Source: Zoogloeaceae bacterium G21618-S1 (GTDB taxonomy: Bacteria > Pseudomonadota > Gammaproteobacteria > Burkholderiales > Rhodocyclaceae). From it: a DNA stretch of 64,000 bases. The notes under the pieces were generated by a model that ran no database searches, was not told where the DNA came from, and saw only the letters and a program-made list of their open reading frames with translations. The stretch covers positions 1 through 64,000 of the forward strand of contig JAPWHF010000007.1 of the NCBI GenBank assembly GCA_027214125.1. The letters run 5' to 3'. A program made the translations under genes and the position numbers. This document shows positions 25,823-39,310 of the stretch, one piece after another. Each line of letters opens with the position of its first letter. Position 1 is the first letter of the stretch.

Positions 25823-25915
25823 GTAGCTTGGGTTGAGCGCAGCGAAGCCCAACAAGCGGTGTACCCGAGGGATATGGGCTTGTGCTGCGCTTCGCTGGCG
25901 CCCAACCCAAGCTAC
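25823..25915. repeat. Inverted pair of REP elements (third family)
   Basis: GTAGCTTGGGTTGAGCGCAG at 25823 and its near-complement (GCTGCGCTTCGCTGG...CCCAACCCAAGCTAC) ending at 25915 form a large inverted repeat with GTAG/CTAC at the tips. It fills the 211-base gap between the PLP enzyme and the MerR gene, where no gene is seen. Confidence 0.78.
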
Positions 25916-25942
25916 GTGGCTGACGTGTGTGGTCGGGGCGTA

Positions 25943-26395
25943 TCAGCGGCTTGGGCTCGTCGGGCGGCTGCGGCTGGGCGCCTTGCGGGCGGGCGTGGTT
26001 TGCGTGTCGAACATGCCCAGCGCGGCTGCCTTGAGTAGCTTCTGGAAGCTGGGGCACTCTGCGTGGCTGGGGGCGGGGCAGGCGGCGGCGTGGCGCAGGC
26101 CGTTGCTGACGGCGCGCAGGCGTTTGACGAGAGCGTCGATCTCATCGGCTTTGGCCGACAGCAATTGTCGGTCGATGTTGGGCTCGCCGTTGGGCGAGAG
26201 CATGGTGCGCACTTCGTCGAGCGACAGGCCGGCGGCCTGGCCGAGGGCGATGAGTGCGAGCTGGTCGACCACGCCGGGTGCAAAGCGGCGGCGCAGGCCA
26301 TCGCGGCCGATGGAGTGGATGAGGCCTTTCTTTTCGTAATAGCGCAGTGTCGAGGCGGGCACCCCGGTGCGTTTGGCGACTTCGGCAATGTCCAT
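25943..26395 (-). CDS. MerR-family regulator of the adjacent DUF2938/flavodoxin operon
   Basis: 150 residues. Winged helix IAEVAKRTGVPASTLRYYEK, long dimer helix, and two cysteines C106 and C114 flanking a His (CPAPSHAEC). The tail after about residue 130 is Arg/Ser/Pro-rich and probably disordered. It is divergent from DUF2938 with a 19-bp-spaced promoter in between, so I infer direct control of that operon. The cysteines could sense redox, an electrophile or a metal; the sequence does not say which. Confidence 0.88.
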   Translation of the reverse strand: MDIAEVAKRTGVPASTLRYYEKKGLIHSIGRDGLRRRFAPGVVDQLALIALGQAAGLSLDEVRTMLSPNGEPNIDRQLLSAKADEIDALVKRLRAVSNGLRHAAACPAPSHAECPSFQKLLKAAALGMFDTQTTPARKAPSRSRPTSPSR

Positions 26396-26405
26396 TCAAG
26401 ACCCC

Positions 26406-26436
26406 TTGACTTGAAGTTGACTTCAACTTTTAGAGT
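26406..26436 (+). promoter_or_regulatory. MerR-type promoter/operator for the DUF2938-flavodoxin-DUF2798 operon
   Basis: TTGACT (26406-26411) and TAGAGT (26431-26436) are 19 bases apart. The palindrome TTGAAG-TTGA-CTTCAA (26411-26426) lies in the spacer, and the MerR gene starts at 26395 on the other strand. This matches the geometry of MerR-activated promoters. Confidence 0.8.
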
Positions 26437-26477
26437 GTTCTCTACAACTCTGTCAGTCAACGATCAAGGAGGTTCTC

Positions 26478-26972
26478 ATGGCGATGCTTCAAGACATTTT
26501 CAGGGTGGTTTTTATTGGTATTGGCGCAACCGTGGTCATGGACCTGTGGTTGGCGCTGCTGCGCCTCGTCGGCGTCCGGGGGCTGGATTTTGCACTGGTC
26601 GGCCGCTGGGTCGGGCATCTGTGTCGCGGGCGGCTGGCCCATCCGGCCATCGCCAAGGCGGCGGCCATACCGGGTGAGCTCGCCCTGGGGTGGGGTGTTC
26701 ACTATGCGGTGGGTGTGGCCTTCGCGGCGCTGCTGGTGGCGGTGCAGGGGGGCGGCTGGTTGAATCAGCCGAGCGTTTTGCCCGCGCTGCTGATCGGGGT
26801 CGCAACAGTGATGGCGCCGCTCTTTGTGATGCAGCCGGCCATGGGCGCGGGGTTTGCCGCGTCGAAAACGCCAGCGCCCTTGAAGAACTGCGCGCGCAGC
26901 GTGGTGAATCACGCCGTATTTGGCCTGGGTTTGTATCTGTCTGCCTTGCTTGTCGCCGCAGTGGCGGGTTGA
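26478..26972 (+). CDS. DUF2938 membrane protein
   Basis: 164 residues with about four to five hydrophobic segments. The N-terminal VFIGIGATVVMDLWLALLRL, the central GRWVGHLCRGRLAHPAIAKA and WGVHYAVGVAFAALLVAVQ, and the later APLFVMQPAMGAGFAASKTP match the DUF2938 family, whose function is unknown. AAGGAGG lies 6-12 bases upstream of the ATG. First gene of the MerR-controlled operon. Confidence 0.85.
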   Translation: MAMLQDIFRVVFIGIGATVVMDLWLALLRLVGVRGLDFALVGRWVGHLCRGRLAHPAIAKAAAIPGELALGWGVHYAVGVAFAALLVAVQGGGWLNQPSVLPALLIGVATVMAPLFVMQPAMGAGFAASKTPAPLKNCARSVVNHAVFGLGLYLSALLVAAVAG

Positions 26973-27008
26973 GCCGGGTGCGTTTTTAATCTATCAGGAG
27001 TTTCAACA

Positions 27009-27608
27009 ATGAATAAGATCGCAATTGTCTATCACAGTGCCCATGGTCATACCGAGCACATCGCCCAGCGCATTGCCGAAGGTGCCCGTGCGCTGGGTAC
27101 CGCCGAGGTCGACCTGCTCAAGGCGGAAGTGCTGATCGCCGCGCCGGATGCCCTGATGGCCTACGATGGCCTCATTCTCGGTTCGCCCACCTATCTGGGC
27201 GGCGTGTCGGGGCCGTTCAAGTCTTTCATGGATTCAACCGGCGGGCTGTGGCGGCGCCAGCAGCTTCGGGGCAAGCTCGCCGCTGGGTTCACGGTGTCGT
27301 CGCTGCCGGCGGGCGACAAGCAGTCGACGCTGATGTCGATGTTCGTGTTTTGCATGCAGCACGGCATGTTGTGGACGGGGAACCCGGTGCTGCCCGAGCA
27401 GCACAACGGGGTGCCCTACGACGAGGCGGCAAACCGGTTGGGTTCGTGGTCGGGGCTGATGGCGCAGGCGGGACACGCGTCGGCCGCCGATGCCTTTGTG
27501 CCTGGCGACATCAAGTCGGCGCGCTTGTTTGGCGAGCATTTTGTGCTGGCCTTACAGCGTCTTTCCGGCACCGTCGATGTCCGCACGCATCAGGAGGCCT
27601 ACGCATGA
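27009..27608 (+). CDS. Flavodoxin-fold NAD(P)H:quinone oxidoreductase-like protein (WrbA-like)
   Basis: 199 residues. FMN phosphate-binding loop YHSAHGHTEHIA near residue 8-19, and GSPTYLGGVSGPFKSFMDST near 59-78, the WrbA/flavodoxin signature. Members reduce quinones by two electrons, avoiding radicals. AGGAG is 8-12 bases upstream of the ATG. The stop overlaps the DUF2798 start. Its place in a MerR-controlled operon suggests a role in quinone or electrophile stress; this is inference. Confidence 0.87.
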   Translation: MNKIAIVYHSAHGHTEHIAQRIAEGARALGTAEVDLLKAEVLIAAPDALMAYDGLILGSPTYLGGVSGPFKSFMDSTGGLWRRQQLRGKLAAGFTVSSLPAGDKQSTLMSMFVFCMQHGMLWTGNPVLPEQHNGVPYDEAANRLGSWSGLMAQAGHASAADAFVPGDIKSARLFGEHFVLALQRLSGTVDVRTHQEAYA

Positions 27609-27832
27609 TTCCCAACAGATATGCGCCAGCGGTGTTCGCCTTCATCCTGTCGGGCTTGATGTCGCTCATGGTGTCCGGCATTGCGACATTTCGGGCGACG
27701 GGATTGGCGGCGGATTTTTTCAGTCTATGGATCGGCGCCTGGCTTACGGCATGGTTGTTCGCCTTTCCGGCGGTGATGCTGGTGTCGCCGGTGGCGCGGC
27801 GGATGGTCGGTGCGCTTGTGGTGAAGGATTGA
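27605..27832 (+). CDS. DUF2798 small membrane protein
   Basis: 75 residues with two membrane segments (YAPAVFAFILSGLMSLMVSG and SLWIGAWLTAWLFAFPAVML), the DUF2798 layout; the ending PVARRMVGALV is also typical. Function unknown. ATG 27605 overlaps the flavodoxin stop (ATGA), so translation is coupled. Confidence 0.85.
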   Translation: MIPNRYAPAVFAFILSGLMSLMVSGIATFRATGLAADFFSLWIGAWLTAWLFAFPAVMLVSPVARRMVGALVVKD

Positions 27833-27920
27833 GTCGGGTTCGAGATGCGGCGGCGGGTGCGAATTGTGTGTTGATGGACAGAAGCCACGCAGCGATGGTG
27901 CGGTGGTGTCGCGGCAAAAT

Positions 27921-27950
27921 GTTGACGTCAACGTTAACTACAAATAGGCT
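27921..27950 (+). promoter_or_regulatory. Palindrome and possible promoter ahead of the hydrolase
   Basis: GTTGACGTCAAC (27921-27932) is a perfect 12-bp palindrome. TTGACG inside it and TAGGCT at 27945-27950 are 17 bases apart, so a bound protein would cover the -35. The 280-base gap between DUF2798 and the hydrolase holds no gene I can support. Confidence 0.4.
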
Positions 27951-28112
27951 GATCCGGGCCGAGAGCAAGACCGTGGGTTTTAGACCCCGGAGCCCGCACC
28001 GAAGCGCGACTGACTGATCAGACTTGGGCGGCCCGACGCCATAGCACACCGGGTTGGATCGCGCTGTCGTCGCCAGGCGCCCAAACCCGCCCAGCCAACA
28101 GAGCACGAAATA

Positions 28113-28928
28113 ATGACGGACCTGAATCCGCACCGTATCCATTCGCAAGACCATTGGGTGACGCACCCGCAGGGGCGCATCTTTGCGCGTGTGTGGACGC
28201 CGTCGCGCCAGCCGAAGGAATCCGCGCCGCTCTGCCCGATCGTGCTGTTTCACGACTCGCTGGGCAGTGTCGAGCTTTGGCGTGATTTTCCGGCGCAGCT
28301 GAGTGCAGCCACCGGACGCCAGGTGATTGCCTATGACCGGCTTGGCTTTGGTCACTCGGATGCGCGCGGCGCGCTGCCGTCGCTGGATTTTGTGGCCGAG
28401 GAGGCGCTGTGCTTCCCGTTGCTGCAGGCGCAGCTGGGCTTTGAGAAGTTCATCGCCTTTGGTCACAGCGTTGGCGGTGGCATGGCGATCCACTGCGCCG
28501 CGGCTTTTGCCGAGCATTGTTGCGCGTTGATTACCGAGTCGGCGCAAGCCATTGTGGAGGAGCGGACGCGGGAAGGCATCCGGGTGGCGAAGGCGCAGTT
28601 CGACGACGTGGCGCAGATGCAGCGACTCGAGAAGTATCACGGCGACAAGGCCCGCTGGGTGCTTGATGCCTGGACGGAACGCTGGCTGCACCCGGATTTT
28701 GCTTCATGGTCGCTCGTTCCGGTGTTGCCGCAGGTGCGCTGCCCGAGTCTGATCATTCACGGAGCTCAGGACGAATTTGGTTCGGTGCGTCACCCGGAGA
28801 TGATCGGTCAGGGCTGTTCCGGCCCTTCGCAGATCGAGGTTTTGCCCGACACGCATCATGTGCCGCATCGCGAGCGGCTGGCAGTCGTCATCGATCTGGT
28901 ATTGAGGTTTCTGGACGCGGTTCAGTGA
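28113..28928 (+). CDS. Alpha/beta-fold hydrolase
   Basis: 271 residues. Oxyanion region VLFHDSLGSVELWRDFP, nucleophile Ser in FGHSVGGGMAIHCAA (about residue 113), acid in IIHGAQDEFGSVRHPEM, and a catalytic His in LPDTHHVPHRE. The substrate cannot be assigned. It is a single gene that ends at a strong bidirectional terminator shared with katG. Similar proteins are annotated as esterases or haloperoxidase-like hydrolases. Confidence 0.85.
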   Translation: MTDLNPHRIHSQDHWVTHPQGRIFARVWTPSRQPKESAPLCPIVLFHDSLGSVELWRDFPAQLSAATGRQVIAYDRLGFGHSDARGALPSLDFVAEEALCFPLLQAQLGFEKFIAFGHSVGGGMAIHCAAAFAEHCCALITESAQAIVEERTREGIRVAKAQFDDVAQMQRLEKYHGDKARWVLDAWTERWLHPDFASWSLVPVLPQVRCPSLIIHGAQDEFGSVRHPEMIGQGCSGPSQIEVLPDTHHVPHRERLAVVIDLVLRFLDAVQ

Positions 28929-28960
28929 GCCGGGCGCCTGGCTGAGTTGCCAGACAGGCA

Positions 28961-29001
28961 ACGGCCCCACGCTGCACTGTTGCGCAGCGTGGGGCCGTTT
29001 T
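28961..29001. terminator. Bidirectional intrinsic terminator between the hydrolase and katG
   Basis: A perfect 15-bp stem (ACGGCCCCACGCTGC at 28961-28975 with its complement at 28984-28998) with an 8-base loop, followed by TTTT. It lies between the two convergent stop codons (28928 and 29018). Confidence 0.9.
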
Positions 29002-29017
29002 CATACCACTCGACGAA

Positions 29018-31276
<2,259 letters not shown>

Positions 31277-31348
31277 TTAGGCTTCTGCGTTGACGATAAA
31301 TAGCAATATGTCTTATTGGGTTTGGCTATGGCGTAACGAGTGACCAAT

Positions 31349-31373
31349 AAAAAACGCCCCGAAGGGCGTTTTT
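31349..31373. terminator. Intrinsic terminator after gcvP (works on both strands)
   Basis: AAAACGCCC and GGGCGTTTT arms around a short CGAA loop with A- and T-rich flanks, 23 bases after the gcvP stop at 31396. Confidence 0.88.
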
Positions 31374-31395
31374 CATGGTCAATGCACTGAGGGCA

Positions 31396-34284
<2,889 letters not shown>

Positions 34285-34376
34285 GGAACTGGCTTCGCTG
34301 TTTTGGGGGCGCAGGGGGCCATAAGGACAACGGGCGTGGCAACGCAACGGCGTGCCACATCCGCGGAGGGCCGGAC

Positions 34377-34760
34377 TCAGTCGTCGGCGGCGATTTCGGC
34401 GTAGGCGGCGGCGTCGAGCAGCGCGTCGACATCAGCTGCGTTGGCCGGCTTGAGCTTGAACAGCCAGTTGGCGTAGGCGTCGGCGTTTACGGATTCGGGG
34501 GCGTCGAGCGCGGCGTCATTGGCAGCAACAATTTCGCCCGCGACCGGGGCGTAGATGTCGGAGGCGGCCTTGACCGACTCGACCACGGCGCATTCTTCGC
34601 CCGCGGCCACCACGCGGCCGGCGTCAGGCAGGTCGAGGAAGACGATGTCACCGAGGGCTTCCTGGGCGTGATCGGTGATGCCGACGGTGACGGTGCCGTC
34701 GTCTTCGCGACGGATCCACTCGTGGCTCTTGGTGTACTTCAGCTCGGCGGGGATATTCAT
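34377..34760 (-). CDS. gcvH: Glycine cleavage system H protein
   Basis: 127 residues. Lipoyl-accepting lysine K64 in [14 protein letters not shown]. Start [16 protein letters not shown] is the family start. GcvH shuttles the aminomethyl group between GcvP and GcvT. Spacing is 61 bases from gcvT and 92 bases to gcvP, within one operon. Confidence 0.97.
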   Translation of the reverse strand: MNIPAELKYTKSHEWIRREDDGTVTVGITDHAQEALGDIVFLDLPDAGRVVAAGEECAVVESVKAASDIYAPVAGEIVAANDAALDAPESVNADAYANWLFKLKPANAADVDALLDAAAYAEIAADD

Positions 34761-34821
34761 GGGGTGCGCTCCGGTGAGATGGATTGGATCGTGGCCCCCG
34801 TAGGGGCCGGAAAAGAAAAGC

Positions 34822-35904
34822 TTAGATGAGTGCCTGGCCGTTGCGAACAAACGGCAGCTTGACGGTACGTGCGCGGAGGCGTTTGCCGCGAATATCGACC
34901 TCAACCGTGCTGCCTTCGGCAAGCTCGAGTGGCACGCGGGCAAAGGCAATGGCTTGTTGGAGGGTGGGCGAGAAGGTGCCGCTGGTGGTTTCGCCTTCGC
35001 CTGCGTCTGTAAATACGGTTTGGTGGGCGCGAAGTACGCCGCGCTCCAGTAGCACCAGGCCGATCACTTTTTGACTGGCCGGGCTGGTTTCGAGCGCCGC
35101 GCGGCCGATGAAGTTGCGGTCGATGTCTTTCATGTCGACTGTCCAGCTCAGCCCGGCGTTGAGCGGCGAGGTGGCTTCATCCATGTCCTGACCGTAGAGA
35201 TTCATGCCGGCTTCGAGGCGCAAGGTGTCGCGTGCGCCGAGGCCACAGGGGGCGACGCCGGCGGCGCTCAGTGCATTCCAGAGCGCAGGGGCTTGCGCTG
35301 CGGGCAGGGTGATTTCAAAGCCGTCTTCGCCCGTGTAGCCAGTACGGGCGATGAGCATGTCGCCGACCTGGGCAGCGAAGAAGGGCTTGAGCCCGGCACT
35401 GGCCGATTCGGAGCCCGGGATCGCGTGCCAGGTCTTGGCGCGGGCATTGGGGCCTTGCACGGCGATCATGGCGAGGTCACGGTGGGCGTCGAGCGAGACA
35501 TTGGCACCGGTGCGGGCGATCTGCTTGCGCATCCGGGCCACGTCTTTGTCGGCAGTGCCGGCGTTGACCACGATGCGAAATTTGTCAGGGGCAAAGTAGT
35601 AGACGATGAGATCGTCGATCACGCCGCCTTCGGCGTTGAGCATGCAACTGTAGAGCGCCTTGCCGGGTACGGTGAGCTTGGCTACATCGTTGGCCAGCAG
35701 GGTGCGCAAGAACGGGGTGGCGTCGGCGCCGGTCAGATCGAGCGCGAGCATGTGCGAGACGTCGAACATGCCGGCGTCGCTGCGCACGGCGTGGTGTTCT
35801 TCGATCTGCGAGCCGTAGTTGACCGGCATGTCCCAGCCGGCAAAATCGACCATGCGGGCGCCAGCGGCGACGTGAACGGCGTGGAGCGGGGTGCATCGGG
35901 CCAT
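34822..35904 (-). CDS. gcvT: Glycine cleavage system aminomethyltransferase, T protein
   Basis: 360 residues. Folate-binding fold with [39 protein letters not shown] and the C-terminal beta domain. GcvT moves the methylene to tetrahydrofolate and frees ammonia. ATG 35904 has GAGGAG about 8 bases upstream. First gene of the operon and directly behind the riboswitch and terminator. A much longer frame reads back through the riboswitch and is not coding. Confidence 0.97.
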   Translation of the reverse strand: MARCTPLHAVHVAAGARMVDFAGWDMPVNYGSQIEEHHAVRSDAGMFDVSHMLALDLTGADATPFLRTLLANDVAKLTVPGKALYSCMLNAEGGVIDDLIVYYFAPDKFRIVVNAGTADKDVARMRKQIARTGANVSLDAHRDLAMIAVQGPNARAKTWHAIPGSESASAGLKPFFAAQVGDMLIARTGYTGEDGFEITLPAAQAPALWNALSAAGVAPCGLGARDTLRLEAGMNLYGQDMDEATSPLNAGLSWTVDMKDIDRNFIGRAALETSPASQKVIGLVLLERGVLRAHQTVFTDAGEGETTSGTFSPTLQQAIAFARVPLELAEGSTVEVDIRGKRLRARTVKLPFVRNGQALI

Positions 35905-35938
35905 GGCGGAACTCCTCTTTACACACAGTGTAGGCGAC

Positions 35939-35971
35939 AAAAAAGGGACGGCACACTCGGTGTGGCGTCCC
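35939..35971 (-). terminator. Riboswitch-linked intrinsic terminator upstream of gcvT
   Basis: On the minus strand a GGGACG...CGTCCC stem extended by CACA/TGTG (one mismatch) is followed by six T, 34 bases before the gcvT ATG. Its place directly after the second glycine aptamer suggests that glycine binding decides read-through. Confidence 0.8.
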
Positions 35972-36155
35972 CATCTGTCCGTTCTACCTGAGAGATTCCG
36001 CCATTGTCGGCGGGTGCCCCTTCGGTGGATGTGCCGGCCCGCGGGCCCACATCGCTCTCCAGATTCTTGAATTGTCGGCGGTCCGTTTTGCCTGAGCGAT
36101 TCCGGGGGGGTTACGCCTTCGGCGGCTCGATTGAATGAGCACTCTCCCGCACGAC
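35971..36155 (-). promoter_or_regulatory. Tandem glycine riboswitch (gcvT motif)
   Basis: Read on the minus strand, aptamer 1 has GGGAGAGTGC, GCCGCCGAAGG and AATCGCTCAGGCAAAACGGA. After a short linker, aptamer 2 has CTGGAGAGCG, CCACCGAAGGGG and GGAATCTCTCAGG with AACGGACAGA. These are the conserved blocks of both halves of the gcvT RNA. It precedes gcvTHP, the expected target, which glycine normally switches on. Confidence 0.95.
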
Positions 36156-36161
36156 GGCGGA

Positions 36162-36190
36162 ACGTTATCACCGGCCCGAAGGGGGTGCAA
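36162..36190 (-). promoter_or_regulatory. Sigma-70 promoter of the gcv operon
   Basis: TTGCAC (36190-36185) and TAACGT (36167-36162) on the minus strand are 17 bases apart. A start site about 7 bases on falls at about 36155, exactly where the first aptamer begins. Confidence 0.65.
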
Positions 36191-36211
36191 GGCTTTGATA
36201 CTATGGCGGCC

Positions 36212-37099
36212 ATGAAACTCGCTCGATCTCTCTCCCTGTCCGTGCGTGGCCTGCGCATGCATTGCACCCATTGGGGGCGTGACGATGCGCCGCTGTTGAT
36301 CATGCTCCATGGCTGGGGCGACGCCGGGGCGAGCTTTCAGTTTGTTGTTGATGCGCTTGCGCAGGATTGGCACGTGGTGGCGCCCGACTGGCGGGGCTTC
36401 GGCCGCAGTGACTGGGCGCCCGACGGATATTGGTTTCCGGACTATCTGGCGGATCTGGACGCGCTGGTCAGTGAACTCTCGCCCGAAACGGCGGTGCATC
36501 TGGTGGGGCACAGCATGGGCGGCAATATTGCCTGCCTGTACGCCGGCATCCGGCCGCGTCGGGTGGCGAGTGTGGTGGCGATTGACGCCTTCGGCCTCGC
36601 CGATCGGCCGGCCGACGAGGCGCCGGGGCGTTACGAAAAGTGGTTGAACGGCCTGGCCGCGACCCCGCCGTGGCGGCAGTACGACAGTTTTGACGCGCTG
36701 GCGGAGCGGCTGCGGCGGCGTAATCCGCGGCTGGATGAGGCCAAGGCAATGTTTCTGGCGAGGGTGCTTGGGCGCTCGTGTGACGACGGCAAGGTCACTT
36801 TGTCGGCTGACCCGGCGCATCAGCGCGTCAATCCGGTGTTGTATCGCCGTGCCGAGGCCGAAGCCTGTTGGCGGCGGGCGCGGGCGCCGGTGATGTGGAT
36901 TGAGCCGGAGGACGAAACTCTGCGGCAGGAGTTGGGTGTGGACGCGGCGCAAATTGCCACGGCAAAAGCCTGTTTTTCAGATTTTCGGGAGCATTTGATC
37001 CCGAATGCGGGTCATAACCTGCATCACGATGTGCCCGAGCAGATCGCCGAGCTGATCGAAAGCTTTGTCCTCGCGGCGCATAACGGGAGTCCAGCTTGA
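36212..37099 (+). CDS. Alpha/beta-fold hydrolase
   Basis: 295 residues. [30 protein letters not shown], nucleophile Ser in [16 protein letters not shown], catalytic His in [15 protein letters not shown]. Substrate unknown. Start is ATG 36212 (MKLARSL) or ATG 36203; an ATG at 36131 would read through the riboswitch on the other strand and is not credible. The stop overlaps the next gene's start by one base, so it is coupled to the PHP gene. Confidence 0.87.
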   Translation: MKLARSLSLSVRGLRMHCTHWGRDDAPLLIMLHGWGDAGASFQFVVDALAQDWHVVAPDWRGFGRSDWAPDGYWFPDYLADLDALVSELSPETAVHLVGHSMGGNIACLYAGIRPRRVASVVAIDAFGLADRPADEAPGRYEKWLNGLAATPPWRQYDSFDALAERLRRRNPRLDEAKAMFLARVLGRSCDDGKVTLSADPAHQRVNPVLYRRAEAEACWRRARAPVMWIEPEDETLRQELGVDAAQIATAKACFSDFREHLIPNAGHNLHHDVPEQIAELIESFVLAAHNGSPA

Positions 37100-37953
37100 T
37101 GCATGCGATACCGAAGAATCCCGATTTGCACTGCCACTCGACCGTCTCGGATGGCTGGCTTTCGCCGACTGATGTGGTGCGGCGTGCGGCCGGAAACGGC
37201 GTCGATTTTCTCGCTCTGACCGATCACGACGAAACCGGCGGGCTCATCGAAGCGCAAGCGGCAGCGACCGAGGCCGGCATTCGTTTGGTGCCGGGCGTTG
37301 AGGTGTCGGTATCTTGGGGCGGTGAGACGATTCACGTGGTCGGGCTGGGCGTGGACGTCGACAATCCGGTGCTGCAGACCGGGCTGACTCAGTTGCGGGC
37401 AGGCCGGCATACGCGCGCGCAGCAGATGAGCGACGCGCTGGCGGCGTTGGGGATTCGCGGCGTGCTCGATGGCGCGCTGACATTTGCGCGCAATCCCGCG
37501 CTAGTCAGCCGCGCACACTTTGCGCGGCATTTGGTGGCGATTGGCTTGATGCCCAATGTGGACGCGGTGTTCAAGCACTATCTCGTGCGCGGAAAGCCCG
37601 GTTTCGTCGAAACGAAATGGGCTGATCTGGCCGACGCCGTGCAGTGGATTCGGACGGCAGGTGGGGTGCCCGTGGTGGCGCATCCGGGGCGGTATCGGCT
37701 CTCGGATATCGAGATGGAGCGTCTGCTGGCGCGCTTTGTCGATGCCGGCGGGCAGGGCATTGAAGTGGTGTCGGGGTCGCATTCGGACGCGAAAGTGAGT
37801 AAATTCGCCCGCTATGCACGGCGGTTCGATCTGCTGGCATCGCGCGCATCGGATTTTCACGGCGAGCAGGAGAGTCGAGTCGATCTCGGGCGGTGTGCGC
37901 CACTGCCCGATGGCGTGGTGCCGGTCTGGTCGCGCTTGATTGATCGTTTTTGA
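37099..37953 (+). CDS. PHP-domain phosphoesterase (RNase AM/YciV-like)
   Basis: 284 residues. PHP motifs: DLHCHSTVSDGWLSP, ALTDHDETGG, PGVEVSV, VVAHPGRYR and SDFHGEQE carry the metal-binding His/Asp/Glu set. Family members include the 3',5'-nucleoside bisphosphate phosphatase and 5'-3' exoribonuclease RNase AM. It is followed within 9 bases by yciO-like, an association also seen in E. coli (yciV-yciO). ATG 37099 overlaps the hydrolase stop; a TTG at 37096 is an alternative. Confidence 0.92.
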   Translation: MHAIPKNPDLHCHSTVSDGWLSPTDVVRRAAGNGVDFLALTDHDETGGLIEAQAAATEAGIRLVPGVEVSVSWGGETIHVVGLGVDVDNPVLQTGLTQLRAGRHTRAQQMSDALAALGIRGVLDGALTFARNPALVSRAHFARHLVAIGLMPNVDAVFKHYLVRGKPGFVETKWADLADAVQWIRTAGGVPVVAHPGRYRLSDIEMERLLARFVDAGGQGIEVVSGSHSDAKVSKFARYARRFDLLASRASDFHGEQESRVDLGRCAPLPDGVVPVWSRLIDRF

Positions 37954-37962
37954 TGGAATGTC

Positions 37963-38595
37963 ATGGCTCAGTTTTTTACCGTACACCCTGAACAACCGCA
38001 GCCGCGCCTGATGCATCAGGCTGCGGAAATCATGCGTCGAGGCGGCCTGGTGGCGTTTCCGACCGATTCGGCCTATGCGTTGGGAGGGCACACGGGAGAT
38101 GCGCCCCTGCTTGACCGTATTCGCCGTATTCGGAACGTCGACGATCGGCATCATTTCACGCTGTTGTGTCGCGATCTGTCCGAGATCGGCACCTATGCAC
38201 GGGTCGACAACGCGCAATACCGGCTGCTCAAGGCCACCACGCCGGGGCCTTATACCTTCATTCTCGAAGCGACCAAGGAGCTTCCTCGCCGCTTGTTGCA
38301 CCCCAAGCGCAAAACCATCGGCCTGCGGGTGCCGGAGCATCCCGTGGTGGCTGCATTGCTCGAAGCGCTTGGCGAGCCGATTTTGTCGTCGACGCTGATT
38401 TTGCCCGGCGATGACCTGCCGATGACCGACGCCGAAGACATCCGCGACCGTCTGAGCAAAGTGGTCGACCTGGTGATCGACAGCGGTGGCTGTCCGGGCG
38501 ACCCGACCTCGGTGATTGATCTGAGCAGCGGGTCGCCCGAACTGGTGCGCGCCGGTCGTGGCGACCTGTCGCCTTTTGGCCTGGATGCCGGCTGA
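37963..38595 (+). CDS. yciO: YciO-type Sua5/YrdC-fold protein
   Basis: 210 residues of the YrdC fold: GLVAFPTDSAYALGGHTGD, the KRxxNxDDRHxFTLLCRDLS-type block (RIRNVDDRHHFTLLCRDLSE) and LPRRLLHPKRKTIGLRVPEH. The YciO subgroup is related to threonylcarbamoyl-AMP synthase, but its own role is less clear; the tsaB gene in this window is the t6A partner in another locus. Neighbour of the PHP gene as in enterobacteria. Confidence 0.9.
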   Translation: MAQFFTVHPEQPQPRLMHQAAEIMRRGGLVAFPTDSAYALGGHTGDAPLLDRIRRIRNVDDRHHFTLLCRDLSEIGTYARVDNAQYRLLKATTPGPYTFILEATKELPRRLLHPKRKTIGLRVPEHPVVAALLEALGEPILSSTLILPGDDLPMTDAEDIRDRLSKVVDLVIDSGGCPGDPTSVIDLSSGSPELVRAGRGDLSPFGLDAG

Positions 38596-38642
38596 GGCGG
38601 TGCGCTCTGCTACAATCGCTCGTTTTCTGACGCCGTGAGCGC

Positions 38643-39302
38643 ATGCAAGAGCTGATTTCCACCGTGGCCATCTGGGCATTGCCCGTGATTCTGGCCATTA
38701 CCTTGCACGAAGCCGCTCACGGGTATGTTGCCCGCTATTTTGGCGACCCGACGGCGGACCTCGCCGGTCGTATCAGCTTGAATCCCCTGCGCCATATCGA
38801 CCCGGTTGGGACCATTCTCGTGCCCGGTGCGATTCTCTTGATGAGTACGCTGGCCGGTGCGGGCGGCATGTTGTTTGGCTGGGCCAAGCCGGTGCCGGTC
38901 AGTTTTGGCCGGCTGCGCAACCCCAAGTCAGACATGTTGTGGGTGGCCGCCGCCGGTCCGGGTGCCAACCTGCTGATGGCGCTTGCCTGGGGCGCGGTGA
39001 TGAAAGTCGCGCTGGTGGCGCCCGAATCGGGCTACACCTTGCCGATGGCGCAAATGGCCTATGCCGGCATCCAGATCAATCTGGTGCTGATGTTGCTCAA
39101 CCTGCTGCCGATCCCGCCGCTTGATGGCGGGCGGATTGCGGTGAGCCTGCTGCCCGCCGAGCTGGCCTGGAAGTTCGCACGCCTCGAGCCCTATGGTTTT
39201 CCCATCCTTATCGTCTTGCTGATCTCCGGTTTTCTGGGGCGAATTCTTGAACCCATGATCGGATTTTTCAGTTACTTTCTTGCTGTCATTTTTGGATTCT
39301 GA
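38643..39302 (+). CDS. Site-2 protease-type (M50) membrane metallopeptidase
   Basis: 219 residues, about five to six membrane segments. Zinc motif HEAAH (22-26), partner motif NLLPIPPLDGGR in the C-terminal half. Belongs to the short M50 group without PDZ domain, commonly found before trpS or scpA in betaproteobacteria. Substrate unknown. A TACAAT box at 38611-38616 may be its -10. The stop is 8 bases before trpS. Confidence 0.92.
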   Translation: MQELISTVAIWALPVILAITLHEAAHGYVARYFGDPTADLAGRISLNPLRHIDPVGTILVPGAILLMSTLAGAGGMLFGWAKPVPVSFGRLRNPKSDMLWVAAAGPGANLLMALAWGAVMKVALVAPESGYTLPMAQMAYAGIQINLVLMLLNLLPIPPLDGGRIAVSLLPAELAWKFARLEPYGFPILIVLLISGFLGRILEPMIGFFSYFLAVIFGF

Positions 39303-39310
39303 GTTCTCAC

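Noticed and set aside
36131-36211. N-terminal extension of the hydrolase at 36.2 kb starting at ATG 36131
   Set aside because: This stretch is the promoter and first aptamer of the gcv riboswitch on the other strand, and the extra residues are not hydrolase-like.
34822-36303. Long form of gcvT reading through the riboswitch
   Set aside because: The family start and a GAGGAG site are at 35904; the upstream part is the structured leader RNA.
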